Of a stretch of DNA of 64,000 nucleotides, positions 24,913 through 37,185 are shown piece after piece; position 1 is the first letter of the stretch; each line of letters opens with the position of its first letter. Under the pieces are notes generated by a model. That model saw nothing but the letters and a program-made list of their open reading frames with translations, ran no database searches and was not told where the DNA came from. Source of the stretch: Orientallactaga sibirica (taxonomy: Eukaryota > Chordata > Mammalia > Rodentia > Dipodidae); the NCBI GenBank assembly GCA_036365145.1, contig JAEOAD010001901.1:41926-105925 (forward strand), in the 5' to 3' direction. A program made the position numbers and the translations under genes.

Positions 24913-26711
24913 CCTCATAATAGATGGTGAAAGAAAAATGTTCCACGGTAAACTCATCTTTACAAATAAATGAACACAAAGCCAAACCTACAGAAAATAC
25001 TTCAGGGAATTCTCCACACAGAAGAAACAAATAACCAATCTCAAGAGCCCCCAAGAAGCAGTCCACATTAACCAAAAAAAAAAAAAAAAAAAAAACCACA
25101 AAGACCACAACTCACCACAATATGGCAGGTATTAAATCAAACCTCAAAGTTATATCTCTGAATATTAATGGCCTTAATTCACTATCAAAAGACATAAGCT
25201 AACAGGGTGGATCAGAAAACTGGACCCTTCAATCTTCTATCTTTTAGAAACCCACCTCACCACTAAAGACAGACACCTCCTCAGAGTGAAAGGGTGGAAA
25301 ATGATATTCCAAGCAAACACAAATAAGAAGAAAGCAGGTGTAGCTATACTCATACCAGATAAAATAGACTTCAAACCGAAAGTAACCAAAAAAGACAAAG
25401 AAGGCCACTTCTTACTTATCAAGGGAACAATCCATCAAGAGGATATCACAATCATCAATACTTATGCACCAAACAAAGGTGAGACACAATTCATAAAGCA
25501 AAATCTACTTGGCAACAAAACAGAAATAAACACCAACACCATCATAGTCAGGGACTTCAATATCCCACTATCAACAATGGATAGATCATCCAAAAAGAAA
25601 ATTAACAGGGAAGTAAGAGAGCTCAACAACACCATAGAGAAAGTAGACCTAACAGATATATACAGAACATTCCACTCAAAATCTACAGATTACACATTCT
25701 TCTTAGCAGCCCACAGAACCTTCTCAAAAATAGATCATGTACTGGGCCACAAACCCTGCCTCCATATTTTCAAGAAAATTGATGTAATTTCCTGCATGAT
25801 ATCAGACCACAATGCTGTAATGCTAGAAATTAAAAACAAAAAGTACACCAGGAATCCCTCTACATCCTGGAAATTGAACAACACACTTTTAAACAATAAA
25901 TGGATTGTGGATGAAATAAAAATTGAAATTGCAAAATTTCTAGAATTCAATGACAACGAGAACATATCATACCAAAACTTATGGGACACAATGAAGGCAG
26001 TCCTTAGGGAAAAAATCATAGCACTAAATGACCTCATAACAAAAACAGAGAGATCCCAAATCAATAACCTAACGATCCACCTGAAGGCATTGGAAAAGCT
26101 AGAAGAAACCAACCCAAAAAGCTCCAGAAGGAAAGAAATAATTAAGATAAGAGCAGAAATTAATGAATTGGAAACTAAGAGGACAATTAAGAAAATTGAT
26201 GAAACAAAGAGCTGGTTCTATGAAGAACTTAACAAGATTGATACACCCCTGTCCAATTTGATCAAGAGAAGAAAAGAAACACTTCAAATCAAAAAAATTA
26301 GAAATGAAAAAGGAGAGATCACAACAGACATGAGTGAAATAGGAAGAGTTATTAGGACTTATTTCAAAAACCTCTCCTCCATAAAACAGGAGACTATGGA
26401 GGAAATGGATGAATTCCTAGACACATACACCTACCAAAGCTAATCCCAGAGCAGATTAATTTCCTAAACAGACCCATCACACCCTTTGAGATATAAGAGG
26501 TAATCAAACACCTCCCCAAAAAGAAGAGTCCAGGACCAGATGATTTCTCAGCAGAATTCTATCAAACCTTCATGGAAGAACTGAAACCAATTCTTCCCAA
26601 ACTGTGCCACACAATAGGAGAACAGGGAGAGATCCCTAACACCTTCTATGAAGCTAGTATTACCCCAATTCCAAAACCAGGCAGGGATCCCACAAGAAAA
26701 GAAAATTATAT
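24913..26711 (+). mobile_element. L1 piece C: divergent older subfamily
   Basis: Begins with ORF1 C-terminal sequence of a different subfamily, then an inter-ORF stretch with an A-run (25077-25098), then ORF2. It ends near 26711, in the sequence preceding the RT core, by a switch to young-type L1. Confidence 0.8.
25126..26711 (+). pseudogene. L1 ORF2 endonuclease, older subfamily (piece C)
   Basis: Apurinic/apyrimidinic-like endonuclease that nicks target DNA for L1 integration. An early in-frame stop lies near 25198. The longest open part (25286-26443, 385 codons) keeps the NTYAPN and SDHN motifs, but the usual GDFN is RDFN. Many residues differ from the young-type endonucleases in this window (e.g. 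…NKGETQFIKQ…), which marks a separate subfamily. The frame breaks before the RT core and no RT catalytic motif of this type is present. Confidence 0.8.
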
Positions 26712-29700
26712 GCCTCTAAGTTTGAAAACCTGAAAGAAATGGATGATTTCCTTGATTCATGTGACCTACCAAAATTAAATCAAGATGAGATAAACCACTT
26801 AAATAGACCTATAACAACAACAGAGATCCAAGCAGTTATAAACAGTCTCCCAACTAATAAAAGCCCAGGCCCAGATGGATTCACTGCTGAATTTTACCAG
26901 ACATTCCTGGAAGATCTAAAAAAATGCTTCTCAAACTTTTCCATAAAAAAGAAAAAGAAGGAATTCTACCAAAATCCTTCTATGAAGCCAGCATCACCTG
27001 ATACCCAAACTGGACAAAGACAGATCACAAAAAGAAAATTACAGACCAATCTCCCTCGTGAACATAAATGCAAAAATTCTCAACGAAATACTGGCAAACA
27101 GAATACAAGAATATATCAGAAAGATTATTCACCCTGACCAAGCAGGCTTAATCCCAGAGAGGAAGGGATGGTTCAACATACACAAATCCATAAATTTAAT
27201 ACACAATATAAATGATCTGAAGGACAAAAATCACATGGTCATCTCAATAGATGCAGAAAAGGCATTTGACAAAATCCAAAACTCCTTCATGGTGAAAGTA
27301 TTACAGAAACTGGGAATAGAAGGAACATATCTCAACATAATAAAACCTATTTATGACAAACCTACAGCCAACATAATAGTAAATGGGGAAAAACTTGAAG
27401 CTTTTCCTTTAAATTCAGGAAAAAGACAAGGGTGTCCACTTTCCCCACTACTATTTAATATCGTACTGGAAGTCTTAACCATAGCAATAAGGCAAGAGAC
27501 ACTCATAAAAGGGATACAAATCAGAAAGGAAGAGATAAAATTATCATTATTTGCGGACTATATGATTCTATAAATAACAGACCCTAAAGATTCTACCAGC
27601 AAACTGTTAGAGCTGATAAACACTTTTAGCAAGGTAGCAGGATACAAAATAAACACACAGAAATGAATAGCTTTTCTATACACTAACAACAAACGTGCAG
27701 AGGATGAAATCAGGGAATCACTCCCAGTCACAATTGCCTCAAAAAAATAACATACCTTGGAATAAACTTAACCAAGGAAGTGAAGGATCTCTACAATGAG
27801 AACTTTAAAAAACTTGAGTTACAAATTGCAGAAGACACAAGGAAATGGATAGACATCCCATGCTCCTGAATTGGAAGAATCAATATTGTAAACATGTCAA
27901 TCTTACCAAAAGCAAATTACACATTTAATGCGATCCCCATTAAAATCCCAATAGCATTCTTCACAAAAATAGAAAAAACAATCCTAAAATTCATCTGGAA
28001 ACACAAAAAACCTCGAATAGCCAAAACAATTTTGCGCAGCAAAAATCAGGCTGGTGGTATTACCATACCCGATTTCAAGATATATTACAAAGCCATAGTA
28101 ATAAAAACAGCATGGTACTGGCACAAGGACCGACAGGTTGATCAGTGGAACAGAATAGAAGACACAGATATTAATCCAGGCAGGTGCAGCCACCAGATTT
28201 TTGACAAAAAAATGCCAAAAATATTCATTGGAGAAAAGATAGCCTCTTCAACAAGTGGTGCTGGGAAAACTGGACATCTGTATGTAATAGGATAAAAACA
28301 GATCCTTGTTTCTCTATGCACAAGAATCAAGTCCAAATGGATCAGGGACCTTAATATCAGACCTGAAACTCTGAACTGCTAGAGGAAAAGGTAGGGGAAA
28401 CCCTTCAACATATTGGCATAGGCAAGGACTTTCTGAATATAACCCCAATTGCTTAGGGAATAAAACCACTAATCAACCACTGGGACCTCATGAAATTACA
28501 AAGCTTTTGTACAGCAAAGGACACTGTGAATAGAGTAAAGAGACAACCTTAAGAATGGGAGAAAATCTTTGCCAGCTATACATCTGACAGAAGATTACTA
28601 TCCAGAATATACAAATAACTCAAAAAACAGAATAATAAGAAATCAAACAACCCACTTAAAAAATGGGCTATGGAACTAAATAGTTCTCAGAAGAAGAAAT
28701 ACAGATGGCATATAAACATCTAAAAAAGTGTTCCACATCCTTAGTCATCAGGGAAATGCAAATTAAAACCACTTTGAGATTACATTTCACTCCTGTCAGA
28801 ATGGCTATCATCGAGAAAACAAATGACAGTAAGTGTTGGCATGGATGTGGAAAAACAGGAACACTTCTACACCATTGGTGGGAATGTAATCTGGTCCAGC
28901 CATTGTGGAAATCCAAGTGGAGGTTCTTGAGACAGCTAAAAATAGATTTACCATATGATACAGCTCTAGCACTCCTAGGCATATATCTGAAGTACTCTTT
29001 TCACTACCTTAGATATACTTGCACAACCATGTTTATTGCTGCTATATTCACAATAGCTAGGAAATGGAACCAGCCTAGATGTCCCTCCACAGATGAATGG
29101 ATAATAAAGATGTGGTACATTTACACAATGAAGTCTATTTAGCAGTAAAGAAAAATGAAATTATGAAATTTACAGGGAAATGGATGGATCTGGAAAGGAT
29201 TTTACTAAGTGTGGTAACCCAGGGCCAGAAAGCCAAATGTCACATGTTCTCTCTCATATGTGGATCCTAGCTAGAAATGCATTTACTTGTGTGTGAATTG
29301 GAACCAAAAATCAGTACCAGAAGCCAGTAAGCTGGTAAATGCTGTAAGGGAGGGATGAAAGGTAAGGACTTAAATGTATGGTATTGCACATATGTAAGTA
29401 GAAGAACAGATTACAGGGAGGAGAATGGCCTATGCAAGGCCATGGGAAGAGAATGTATAAAAGAAGGGAAGGGGAGGGTCAATCAAAATTCAAACTACTC
29501 TGAATAAGACTTATGTAAACCTACTTTTTTGAATAATGGCACATCCAGAAGATATAGACTGTTAGAAGAAAATTTTCAGTGCCTGGGATGGGATACCTTC
29601 CAGTGAGTTGTTGGCCAAGGAGGTCCCAGTAGCCTCCAAAACATTAAAGGCTATTGTCAAAGCCCTTGGTTTCCCTTGAGAAACAGATGGGTAAGACCCT

Positions 29701-30600
29701 ATTGCTGAAGACATCTCTTGCCTGAGAGGCAAGGTCTCTGAGAAAGCAAGCTGGTCCTGAGCAGAAAACATTCTCCCTGTAGACCATCCAACTGAAAGCT
29801 GTAAAAACTGCACTGCATGCAGTGTATGGGAGACAGAAGTCATTAGCAGTGAAAACAGTGGACACTGGAAAATTCAAGTTTGGCCATACAGGCCCCATGA
29901 CTGGACGGGTGCAATAGTGGCATGTCTACTCTTGGGGTAACCAACTGCTCCATAATTGAACTGAAGGCCCTCTCGATGGGAGGGAATACATGCCTGGTAC
30001 TGAAAAAACTAAGCCAAAGTCTATGGCAGTGGAGGTCATGAGCCTTAGGGATATAAAGCCTGCTGTTGTCTGTCTAAATGTATATATTATTCCCACCAAG
30101 CTGCCCTGAAAGCACTACACTTAATGTTCATATTCACATAGTAATGCTACTCTCATCTCTCGTTAGATAAGCTTCTCTTTTCAGATGGTGATGACCAGTG
30201 GGATGACCCAAAAGGCAACATAGTGCTGAGAAGAAGGGATGGAGGAGTGCCCAGCACTGAAACATCTCTGTCAAACCCTCCAAGGCTCAGGGCCCATTGC
30301 GGAAGAGGGGGTGGATAGAATGTAAGAGCCAAAGGAAGGGTACAACTCCTTACAATGCAACTGTCCAGATGGAAATTGGCCTTGATATCCATGACCTTGC
30401 AGTGCCTATCAATACCTTTGCAAGACCCTCATAATAGAAGAAAAAGATTATGACATCAAATTAAAAAAGAGACTAATGGAGAGAGGGAGGGTATATGATG
30501 GAGAGTAGAGTTCTAAAGGGGAATGGGGGAGGGGATGGAAATATCATGTGTTTTTTTATGTAAGTATAGAAGTTGTTAATAAAAAATAAAAAAGTACAAA
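26712..30600 (+). mobile_element. L1 piece B3: RT to 3' UTR, young type
   Basis: Starts at 'ctaagtttgaaaacctg', homologous to 60850 in copy D. It runs through RT, ORF2 C-terminus (28705-29142) and 3' UTR to an A-rich end near 30560-30600. It is more diverged from D than copy A is. Confidence 0.85.
27058..29142 (+). pseudogene. L1 ORF2 RT and C-terminus, inactive (piece B3)
   Basis: The RT segment 27058-27573 is open but the catalytic FADD is changed to FADY near 27553-27562 and is followed at once by a stop. This is direct loss of a metal-binding aspartate. Further fragments are 27894-28295 (thumb) and 28705-29142 (C-terminus with the cysteine motif CWHGC…), separated by frameshifts. Confidence 0.85.
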
Positions 30601-30789
30601 TAAAGAAATTCATGGTAAATAAATGAGTCTTTATATTATAATTCCCCTTGTAACATGGTCAGTGTGGAGCAATACATTCCTCATCCCAATATCCAATATT
30701 GTGTACTTTTTGCTTGATGGAGTTGCTAAACTTGGGTGAAATATTCAGAGTATAACCAGTATTGCTTGGTATTATATACTTTTATTTTG

Positions 30790-31032
30790 TAAATGTTTCA
30801 TTTATTAGAGAGAGAGAATGTGTGTGTGTGGGGGTGTGTGTATGAGCATGTGTGTGTGAGAGAGAGCACATGCATGATTGTGTTCATACCAGAGCCTCAA
30901 GCCACTACTAACAAATACCAGATGCATGTGTCACCTTGTACATCTGGCTTATGTGGGTTATGGGGAATCAAATCTGGGTCCTTTGGCTTCTCAACAAAGC
31001 ACCTTAACAACTAAGCCATCTCTCCAGCTCCT
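30790..31032 (-). mobile_element. ID-headed SINE with GT-rich tail
   Basis: Reversed copy with core 'ccagatgcatgtgtcacc', 'catctggcttatgtgg' and head 'aactaagccatctctccagc'. The tail carries GA and GT repeats. Confidence 0.85.
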
Positions 31033-31034
31033 AG

Positions 31035-31036
<2 letters not shown>

Positions 31037-31081
<45 letters not shown>
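31037..31081. repeat. (ATT)n microsatellite
   Basis: About fifteen ATT/TTA units lie between two reversed SINEs and probably grew from the tail of the B1 to its right. Confidence 0.9.
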
Positions 31082-31238
31082 TTGAGGTAGTGTCTTGCTG
31101 TAACCCAGGCTGAGCTGGAAATCACTATGTAATCTCAGGGTGGCCTTGAACTAACAGCAATCCTCCTACCTCTGCCCCCATCCCACACTTAGTCCTTTGA
31201 TTAAAGGCATGTGCCATCATGCCGAGTTACTATTTTCT
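31082..31238 (-). mobile_element. Old B1-like SINE
   Basis: Reversed B1 ('ttttgaggtagtgtcttgc', 'ctcagggtggccttgaac', 'attaaaggcatgtgcc') with a short internal insertion. Confidence 0.75.
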
Positions 31239-31364
31239 TTTTATTTAAGGTTAGTTTTTTCTAGCAGTATTTTAGTTTTAACTGTTGTAAGTAAAGTAAA
31301 ACATGCAAATTTATAGTATTAGTTTTGTATTTTCTTCCCAATGTCATAGGAAAAAATACACATA

Positions 31365-31510
31365 AACCTGGGGATATGGGTGAGTGGGTAAGAGCACTTG
31401 CTTCATAAGCATGAAGGCATGAGAGGGCCTGATTTACCCTGAGTTTGATTTGCCAACACTGACATGAACTGCTAGATATGGCCACACACCTCTACTTGCA
31501 CATAAATAAA
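31365..31510 (+). mobile_element. Old ID-headed SINE
   Basis: Diverged head 'ggggatatgggtgagtgg' with 'taagagcacttgcttc' and an A-rich end. Confidence 0.45.
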
Positions 31511-31532
31511 CAAAATTATTCAAAAAATAATT

Positions 31533-31766
31533 GAGGGCTGGAGAGATGGCTTAATGGTTAAGGTACCTGCCTGCCAAGCCTAAGAATGCCTATTCAATTC
31601 TCCAGGTCCCATGTTTAGCCAGATGCAAATGCCATGCTTGCCCACAAGGGGGCACACATCTGGAGTTTGTTCAAAGTAGCTGAAATGGCCCTGGCACACT
31701 CATTCTCTCACTCTCTCTGCCTCTTCCTCTCTCTCTCTCTCTCTCTTTTTCTGTCTGTCTCTTTCT

Positions 31767-31809
<43 letters not shown>

Positions 31810-31826
31810 TGTTATTATTATTATTG
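31533..31826 (+). mobile_element. ID-headed SINE with (CT)n and (AAT)n tail
   Basis: Good head 'gggctggagagatggctt', core 'atctggagtttgttcaaag', a long CT stretch, then (AAT)n at 31767-31826 grown from the A-rich tail. Confidence 0.9.
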
Positions 31827-31827
31827 A

Positions 31828-32310
31828 GCCAGGCATGGCATTGTGCCTTCATTTTCAGCACTCAGGAGGTGAAGGTGGAAGGATCACTGTGAGATAGAGG
31901 CCAGCCTGAGATTACATAGTTAATTAATTCCAGGTGAGCCTTGACTGGAGCAGGACCTTATGTCAATCCCCCCCCCCCACAACAAAAATACAAGGAAGCT
32001 GTGCCTGGCAGCTCACTTCTATAATTCCAACACTTGGGAGGAGGATCACTGTGAATTTGATGCCAACCTGGATAGAGTGCTTTCTGTCTCAAAAAAGGGG
32101 GGAGGGTTGAGATTCTAGAAGTTAATAGAGAATTTCTACCTTTTTAGAAGCTGAAAAATGCTTAATTGGGCTGAAATGGCTCAACAGTTCAAGGCATTTG
32201 CTTGCAAATCCTGCTTGCCTGGGTTCAGTTCCCAAGCTATCCATGTTAGCCCTAAGGAAAAAGTGGCACAAGCATCTGGTGCTCCTTTGTAGGGGCAAGA
32301 GGCTCTGGCC
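31828..32310 (+). mobile_element. Cluster of partial SINEs
   Basis: Two degraded B1-like pieces (31828-31930 and 31998-32090) are separated by a C-run, followed by a truncated ID-headed copy (32163-32308, 'gggctgaaatggctcaac'). The last ends abruptly at the L1 junction. Confidence 0.6.
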
Positions 32311-33360
32311 CAAAGGTTTTGGTATGTTGTATTCTCATCATCATTTGATTCTGTGAATCTATGGATTTCCTCTATGATTTCTTCAATGGCCCATCCATCA
32401 TTCAATAATGTACTGTTTACTCTCCATGAATTTGTGTATGCTCTGTAGTTTTTCTTCTTGCTGATTTGTGCTTTAATCCGATTGTGGTCAGATAGAGTAT
32501 AATGGATTTTTTAAATTTTCCTGTATTTGTTAAGATTTGCTTTGTGTCTATTTTGGAGAATGTTCCATGTGATGCTGAGAAAAATGTATATTCTGAAGCA
32601 TTTGGGTGGAATGTTCTGTAGATATCTGTTAGGTCCATTTGTTCTATGACATCATTTAATCCAGATATCTCTCTGTTTATTTTTTGCTGAGATGGCCTGT
32701 CCATTGATGAGATTGGGGTACTGAAGTCACCCACTACAATTGTATTTTGTGTTATCTGTAAACATAAGTCTAATAGTGCTTTTTTACAAAAACATTTTGT
32801 TGTTGTTTATTATTTATTTGAGAGTGACAGACAGAGAGAGAAAGAGGCAGATAGAGAGAATGGGCCACCAGGGCCTTCGGCCACTGCAAACAAACTCCAG
32901 ATGCATGCACCACCTTGTGCATCTGGCTTATGTGGATCCTGGGGAATTGAGCCTTGAACTGGGGTCCTTAGGTTTCACAGGCAAGCGCTTAACCACTAAG
33001 CCATCTCTCCAGGCCTTAATAGTGCTTTTTTGATGATATTTGGAGTCCCTATGTCAGGCGCATATATGTTTATGACTGTAATGTCCTCCTGTTGGAGTGT
33101 TCCTTTAATCAGTATATCTTTCTTCACTAGTGTTGGTTTGAAGTCTATCCTGTCAGATATTAGGATAGCAATCCCTGCTTGTTTCCTAGGCACATTTGCT
33201 TGAAGTACTGTTTTCCATCCTTGCACCCTAAGACAGTGTCTATCTTTTATTGAGAGAAAAGTTTCCTGCCATTTAATCAAGTCTGCAAGCCTGTGTCTTT
33301 TGGTTGGAGCATTGTGGCCATTGATATTAAAAGTTATTACTGAAAGGTTTGTATTTTTCT
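32311..33360 (-). pseudogene. L1 ORF2 endonuclease fragment (copy F)
   Basis: Minus-strand endonuclease in pieces: the N-terminal part (about 33030-33360, with 'NINGHNAPTKRHRLADLIK' and NIYAP) and a second part (32417-32734, with GDF and a DLTDIYR-type region) are separated by the nested SINE at 32786-33016. A frameshift removes the SDHN region from the frame. Confidence 0.75.
32786..33016 (-). mobile_element. ID-headed SINE nested in L1, 15 bp duplication
   Basis: Complete reversed copy ('atttatttgagagtgacag' through 'accactaagccatctctcc'). The 15 bp 'taatagtgctttttt' occurs at 32771-32785 and 33017-33031, so the SINE landed after the L1. Confidence 0.95.
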
Positions 33361-33577
33361 TCTCCTCCTCCTCCTCCTCCTCCTCCTCCTCCTCCTCCTC
33401 CTCCTCCTCCTCTTCTTCTTTGTTTTGTTTTGTTTTTTCAAGGTAGGGTCTCACTCTAGCTCAGGCTGACCTGGAATTAACTATGTAGTCTCAGGGTGGC
33501 CTTGAACTCATGACGATCCTCCTACCTCTGCCTCTTGAGTGCTGGGATTAAAGGCATGCGACACCACACCCAGCTTC
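33361..33577 (-). mobile_element. (TCC)n run and B1-like SINE nested in L1
   Basis: A (TCC)n microsatellite (33361-33413) leads into a T-rich run and a reversed B1 body (33430-33577). The microsatellite is probably a grown SINE tail. Confidence 0.85.
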
Positions 33578-33659
33578 ACTATTCTTGTTTTGTAGTACTT
33601 CATGTTTTCCCTTTACTCACTTGTTTTACTTATTGAGTATGTTTTTTCCCCTATTTTCT

Positions 33660-34735
33660 CATGTGTGTGTTTTGCTTTCTCTTCAGCATGAAGAATTTCT
33701 TCAAGTATTTTCTGTAAAGCTGGCTTAGTTGTGATAAATTCCTTTAGCCTGTTTTTGTTGTGGAATGTCCTTATTTATCCTTCAATTTGGATACATATCT
33801 TTACAGATTACAGTAATCTTGGTTAACATTTGTTACCTTTCAGAACATCACTCCAAGCCCTTCTGGATTTTAATGTTTGTGTTGAGTAATCTGCTGTTAT
33901 CCAGATGGGCTTGCCTTTGTAAGTGACTTGCCTTTTCTCTCTAACTTCTTTCAATATATTTTCTTTGGTCTGCATGTTCAGTAGTTTAATTATAACATGG
34001 CAAGGAGAGATTCTTTCCAGGTTTTGTGTGTTTGATGTTCAAACATCTTCCTGTAAAGCCAGACATGGTGGTGCATGCCTTTAATCCCAGCACTCTGAAG
34101 GCAGTGGTAGGAGGATCACCACGAGTTCAAGGTTACCCTGAGACTACATAGTTAATTCCAGGTCAGCCTGGACCAGAGTAGGCCCTCCCTTGAAAAAAAA
34201 CCTTCCTGTATCTGCATTGGCAATTCTTTTCCAATGTGGGGAAATTTTTCTCCTATGATTTTTGTTGAAAATGCCTACTATACCTTTGCCTTTGGAGTGA
34301 AATTCTTCTCCTATTATAGCCTAAATTCTTATGTTTGATCTTTTCATAGTGCCCCAAGGATCTTGAAATTCCCATTCATGCCTTCCTATTAGCTTGTTTT
34401 ACTCTTTGTTGGACTGTATTAGATCTGCCTCCTGGTCTTCTAGTTTAGATATTCTGTTCTCTCCTTCATGCATTCTACTATGAGATTTTCCACAGAGTTT
34501 TTTAATTTGACTTACTGTATTTTCTGTGCTGTTATTTTTGTCTTGTTTTTCTTCAGTATTTTTATTTATTTACTCATGTCTTTTAATGACCTCCTTATAT
34601 CACTAAGCTGGTTTTCTGTGTTTTCTTTCAGGTATTTGTTTTCCTCTTTAATCCCTTTGTTTTCATCTTTGATTCCTTTGATTTCTTCTTTTATTTCTAT
34701 GAGTATAGATAAAATCATTTTTTGAAATCTTTGTC
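33660..34735 (-). pseudogene. L1 ORF1 remnant (copy F)
   Basis: Reverse complement of ORF1: the coiled-coil N-terminal part at 34480-34735, the RRM-like core near 34220-34400 and the C-terminal domain near 33680-33990. It is broken by stops and by a forward B1 (34058-34196). ORF1p is the RNA-binding chaperone of the L1 particle; this copy cannot make it. Confidence 0.75.
34058..34198 (+). mobile_element. B1-like SINE nested in L1 ORF1
   Basis: Forward B1 from 'aagccagacatggtggtgc' to a short A-run. 'cttcctgta' occurs just before and just after it, consistent with a target-site duplication. Confidence 0.9.
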
Positions 34736-36096
34736 AAGCATTTCATCTAAAACAATCGCATTGTGGGTCATTTCTGATGGATTTATAATTTTTGGTGGGA
34801 TTTTATTGTCTTGATTATTTGTGTTTCTTGTTTTATAATATAGTGACTTTTGCATCCCGAGTTGATTTGTTGCTTTTGTTTTGTAATTATGTGTAGTGTA
34901 CTTGGATGTGGAAAATCAACTTTATATACCTATAGGATAGGGGTTTAAGGTGCTCAGGGTAGCTCTTGTACTCCAAAGCAACCAAAGATGTAATCCTAGG
35001 TGTTGAGTTTGCCTGCTATTCAAGTATTCTAGTGGGCTGGATGCAACAATTTACTGGCAAATTCTAAACTTCAACTGAGCAATATACACATTCAATGAAA
35101 ACCAGCACAGAGTATGCCAGTGTGGGGATTAAAACAAACAGATAACCTTATAAAGCTAAAATCCCTAAGGCTGTGTGTTGCTCTACACCCCTAATCCTGT
35201 CAGCTGGGAGGTTGAAATTTCTGTTCTGAAACGGGTTTCAGGTCAGGCTGGATTTGAATCAGACCCTGCTCTCAATTATGACAGAAGGAAAATGCTAATA
35301 ATTCTGAAAGCATCAAAGGCAACTATAATTAACCACAAATCCAGCTTAATTGAGAGTAAGTAACCCATAACCTGCCCTGACAAAGAAAGAGAGATTAGCA
35401 CTTCCAGTGCAGGCCTATATACCTGCTTTTTTGTCACTCTGCCTTGTTATTTTGGGGAGGCTTCCAATCTCACCAATGCTGAGTGCCCACCTTGATCCCT
35501 CTGTTGTGTGCTATCTATCTGCTGTTCTGATAAGTTGTGCTGGATGCCTTGCCACTGGGGGCTGAATGAGTTCTCCAGAGGTTCACAGTTCTAATGTTTG
35601 GGTGATGGGAGAGCACAGAAATCCTGGAGTTGTACTGAAACTGCTCAGCTGGTCCCACCTGTATTGCACTCAACAGCTCCTCAGCTGGTCTCTGCTATCT
35701 CTCCTTCAGGTTTCTTGACTTTGCAATAAGGCTGATGAGGTTGGATGGACAATCCTCTTGTTTGGTCTCTGCTTCTGCACCTCAGTGCTGGTCCTGCCTG
35801 CAGATCCATGCAGATCATGGCCACAAGCACCTTGGCAGGGTTCTGGCCAGTGTTCTCCTTTCTGGTAGATATTTGTCCTTCCTGCTTCTCTGCTGTGGCT
35901 GAAAATAACCTATTCACCTTCACTCTTTGGAAGAAGAGTGTATTTTACTGCGGTTTTGCTTAAATCCCTCCCTAGACTGGTTTGGCATGACTCCTATGCC
36001 ACCATCTTACCTGGAAGAGTAATGCTGTCATTTTTGTGTTCTGAAAGATTTCACAGGGTCTGATGAAGGAACCATTTTCCTCCTATATTTTTATGG

Positions 36097-36467
36097 ATTT
36101 TTCAAATTTATTTTTATTTAATACAGAGAAGGAGAGAGAAAGAGTAGGGGTACCCCAGGGCCTCTAGCCACTGCAAATGAACTCCAGGCACATGGGACAC
36201 CTTGTGCATCTGGCTTACATGGGACCTGGAGAATTGAACCTGTGTCCTTAGGTTTCATAGGCAAGCACCTTAACTGCTAAACCATCTCTCCATCTTTTTT
36301 TTTTTTTTTTGTTTTTTTTTTTTTTTTTTGAGGTAGGGTTTCACTCAGGTCCAGGCTGACCTGGAATTAACTACATAGTCTCAGGGTGGCCTCAAGCTAA
36401 TGGAGATCCTCCTACCTTTGCGATCACGAGTTCTGGGATTAAAGGCATGCACCACCACGCCTGGCCC
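36097..36467 (-). mobile_element. ID-headed SINE next to B1-like SINE
   Basis: Reversed ID-headed copy at 36097-36293, a T-rich joint at 36296-36329, then a reversed B1 (36331-36467) ending 'accaccacgcctggc'. Confidence 0.85.
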
Positions 36468-36989
36468 TTCTCCATCCCTTTTATGTATCTTTAGATGATG
36501 ATAAGAACACATGACTCACTATCTACCTTCCCAACAAATGCTAAGTGTAACACAACAAATCATTAAAAGCAGACAGGCATATTTTAGTAGAGCCAAGGTT
36601 GTAGAATAAATGTTTTGGAATACCTGAAACTTTTTGCCCCTTGAACAACATCTATTTTTTAAGTATTTCAAGTTTGATTCTCAGATAACCCTATAGTTCA
36701 TCTCTCCTTACGATGGATTCAGGTAATAATTTAGATTTTCAATTCCTCATTTCCTAACTCAAAGAAAGAGATTGTTTTTCTCAATTGACTCAGTGAGTAA
36801 GTAGCTGACCCCACTGAACAGATAAGACACCAGTGCTTACCAGTCATTGTGACTACACTCTATGACATCTTCTTCCAAGATGCAAGTAGGTAATTCATTT
36901 GAAAACCACCATGGGAAGTCAGAAGAATAAAACCGATTTACATTCTGATATGACATTTTCCTTATTTTTATATTTCTAGGTTTCTAAAA
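36468..36989. other. No gene seen
   Basis: AT-rich unique sequence; no frame, repeat or signal that I can support. Confidence 0.5.
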
Positions 36990-37185
36990 ATATTTTATAT
37001 TTATTTATTTGAGAGAGGAAGAGAGGCAGATAGAGAGGAAGAGAGACAATGGGAGCACTAGGGCCTCCAGCCACTATGAATAAACTCCAGACATATGTGC
37101 CACCTTGTGCATCTGCCTTATGTGGGTCCTGAGTCCTTTGGCTTTTGAGGTAAGCACCTTAATTGCTAAACCATCTCTCCAGCCT
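36990..37185 (-). mobile_element. ID-headed SINE
   Basis: Reversed copy, purine-rich 'gagagaggaagagaggcag' to 'gctaaaccatctctccagcc'. Confidence 0.85.

Larger units (their letters stand above)
32311..36015 (-). mobile_element. Minus-strand L1, 3'-truncated (copy F)
   Basis: Reading right to left: an ancestral-type 5' end (reverse of 'accatcttac' at 36001-36010), ~1.2 kb 5' UTR, ORF1, then ORF2 endonuclease, ending at 32311 inside ORF2. Three SINEs and a (TCC)n run are nested within it. Losing the 3' end is unusual for L1, which normally loses the 5' end, so a later deletion or rearrangement is likely. Confidence 0.85.

Noticed and set aside
33360..33454. Poly-glutamate coding run on the minus strand
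   Set aside because: It is a (TCC)n microsatellite next to a SINE inside an L1.
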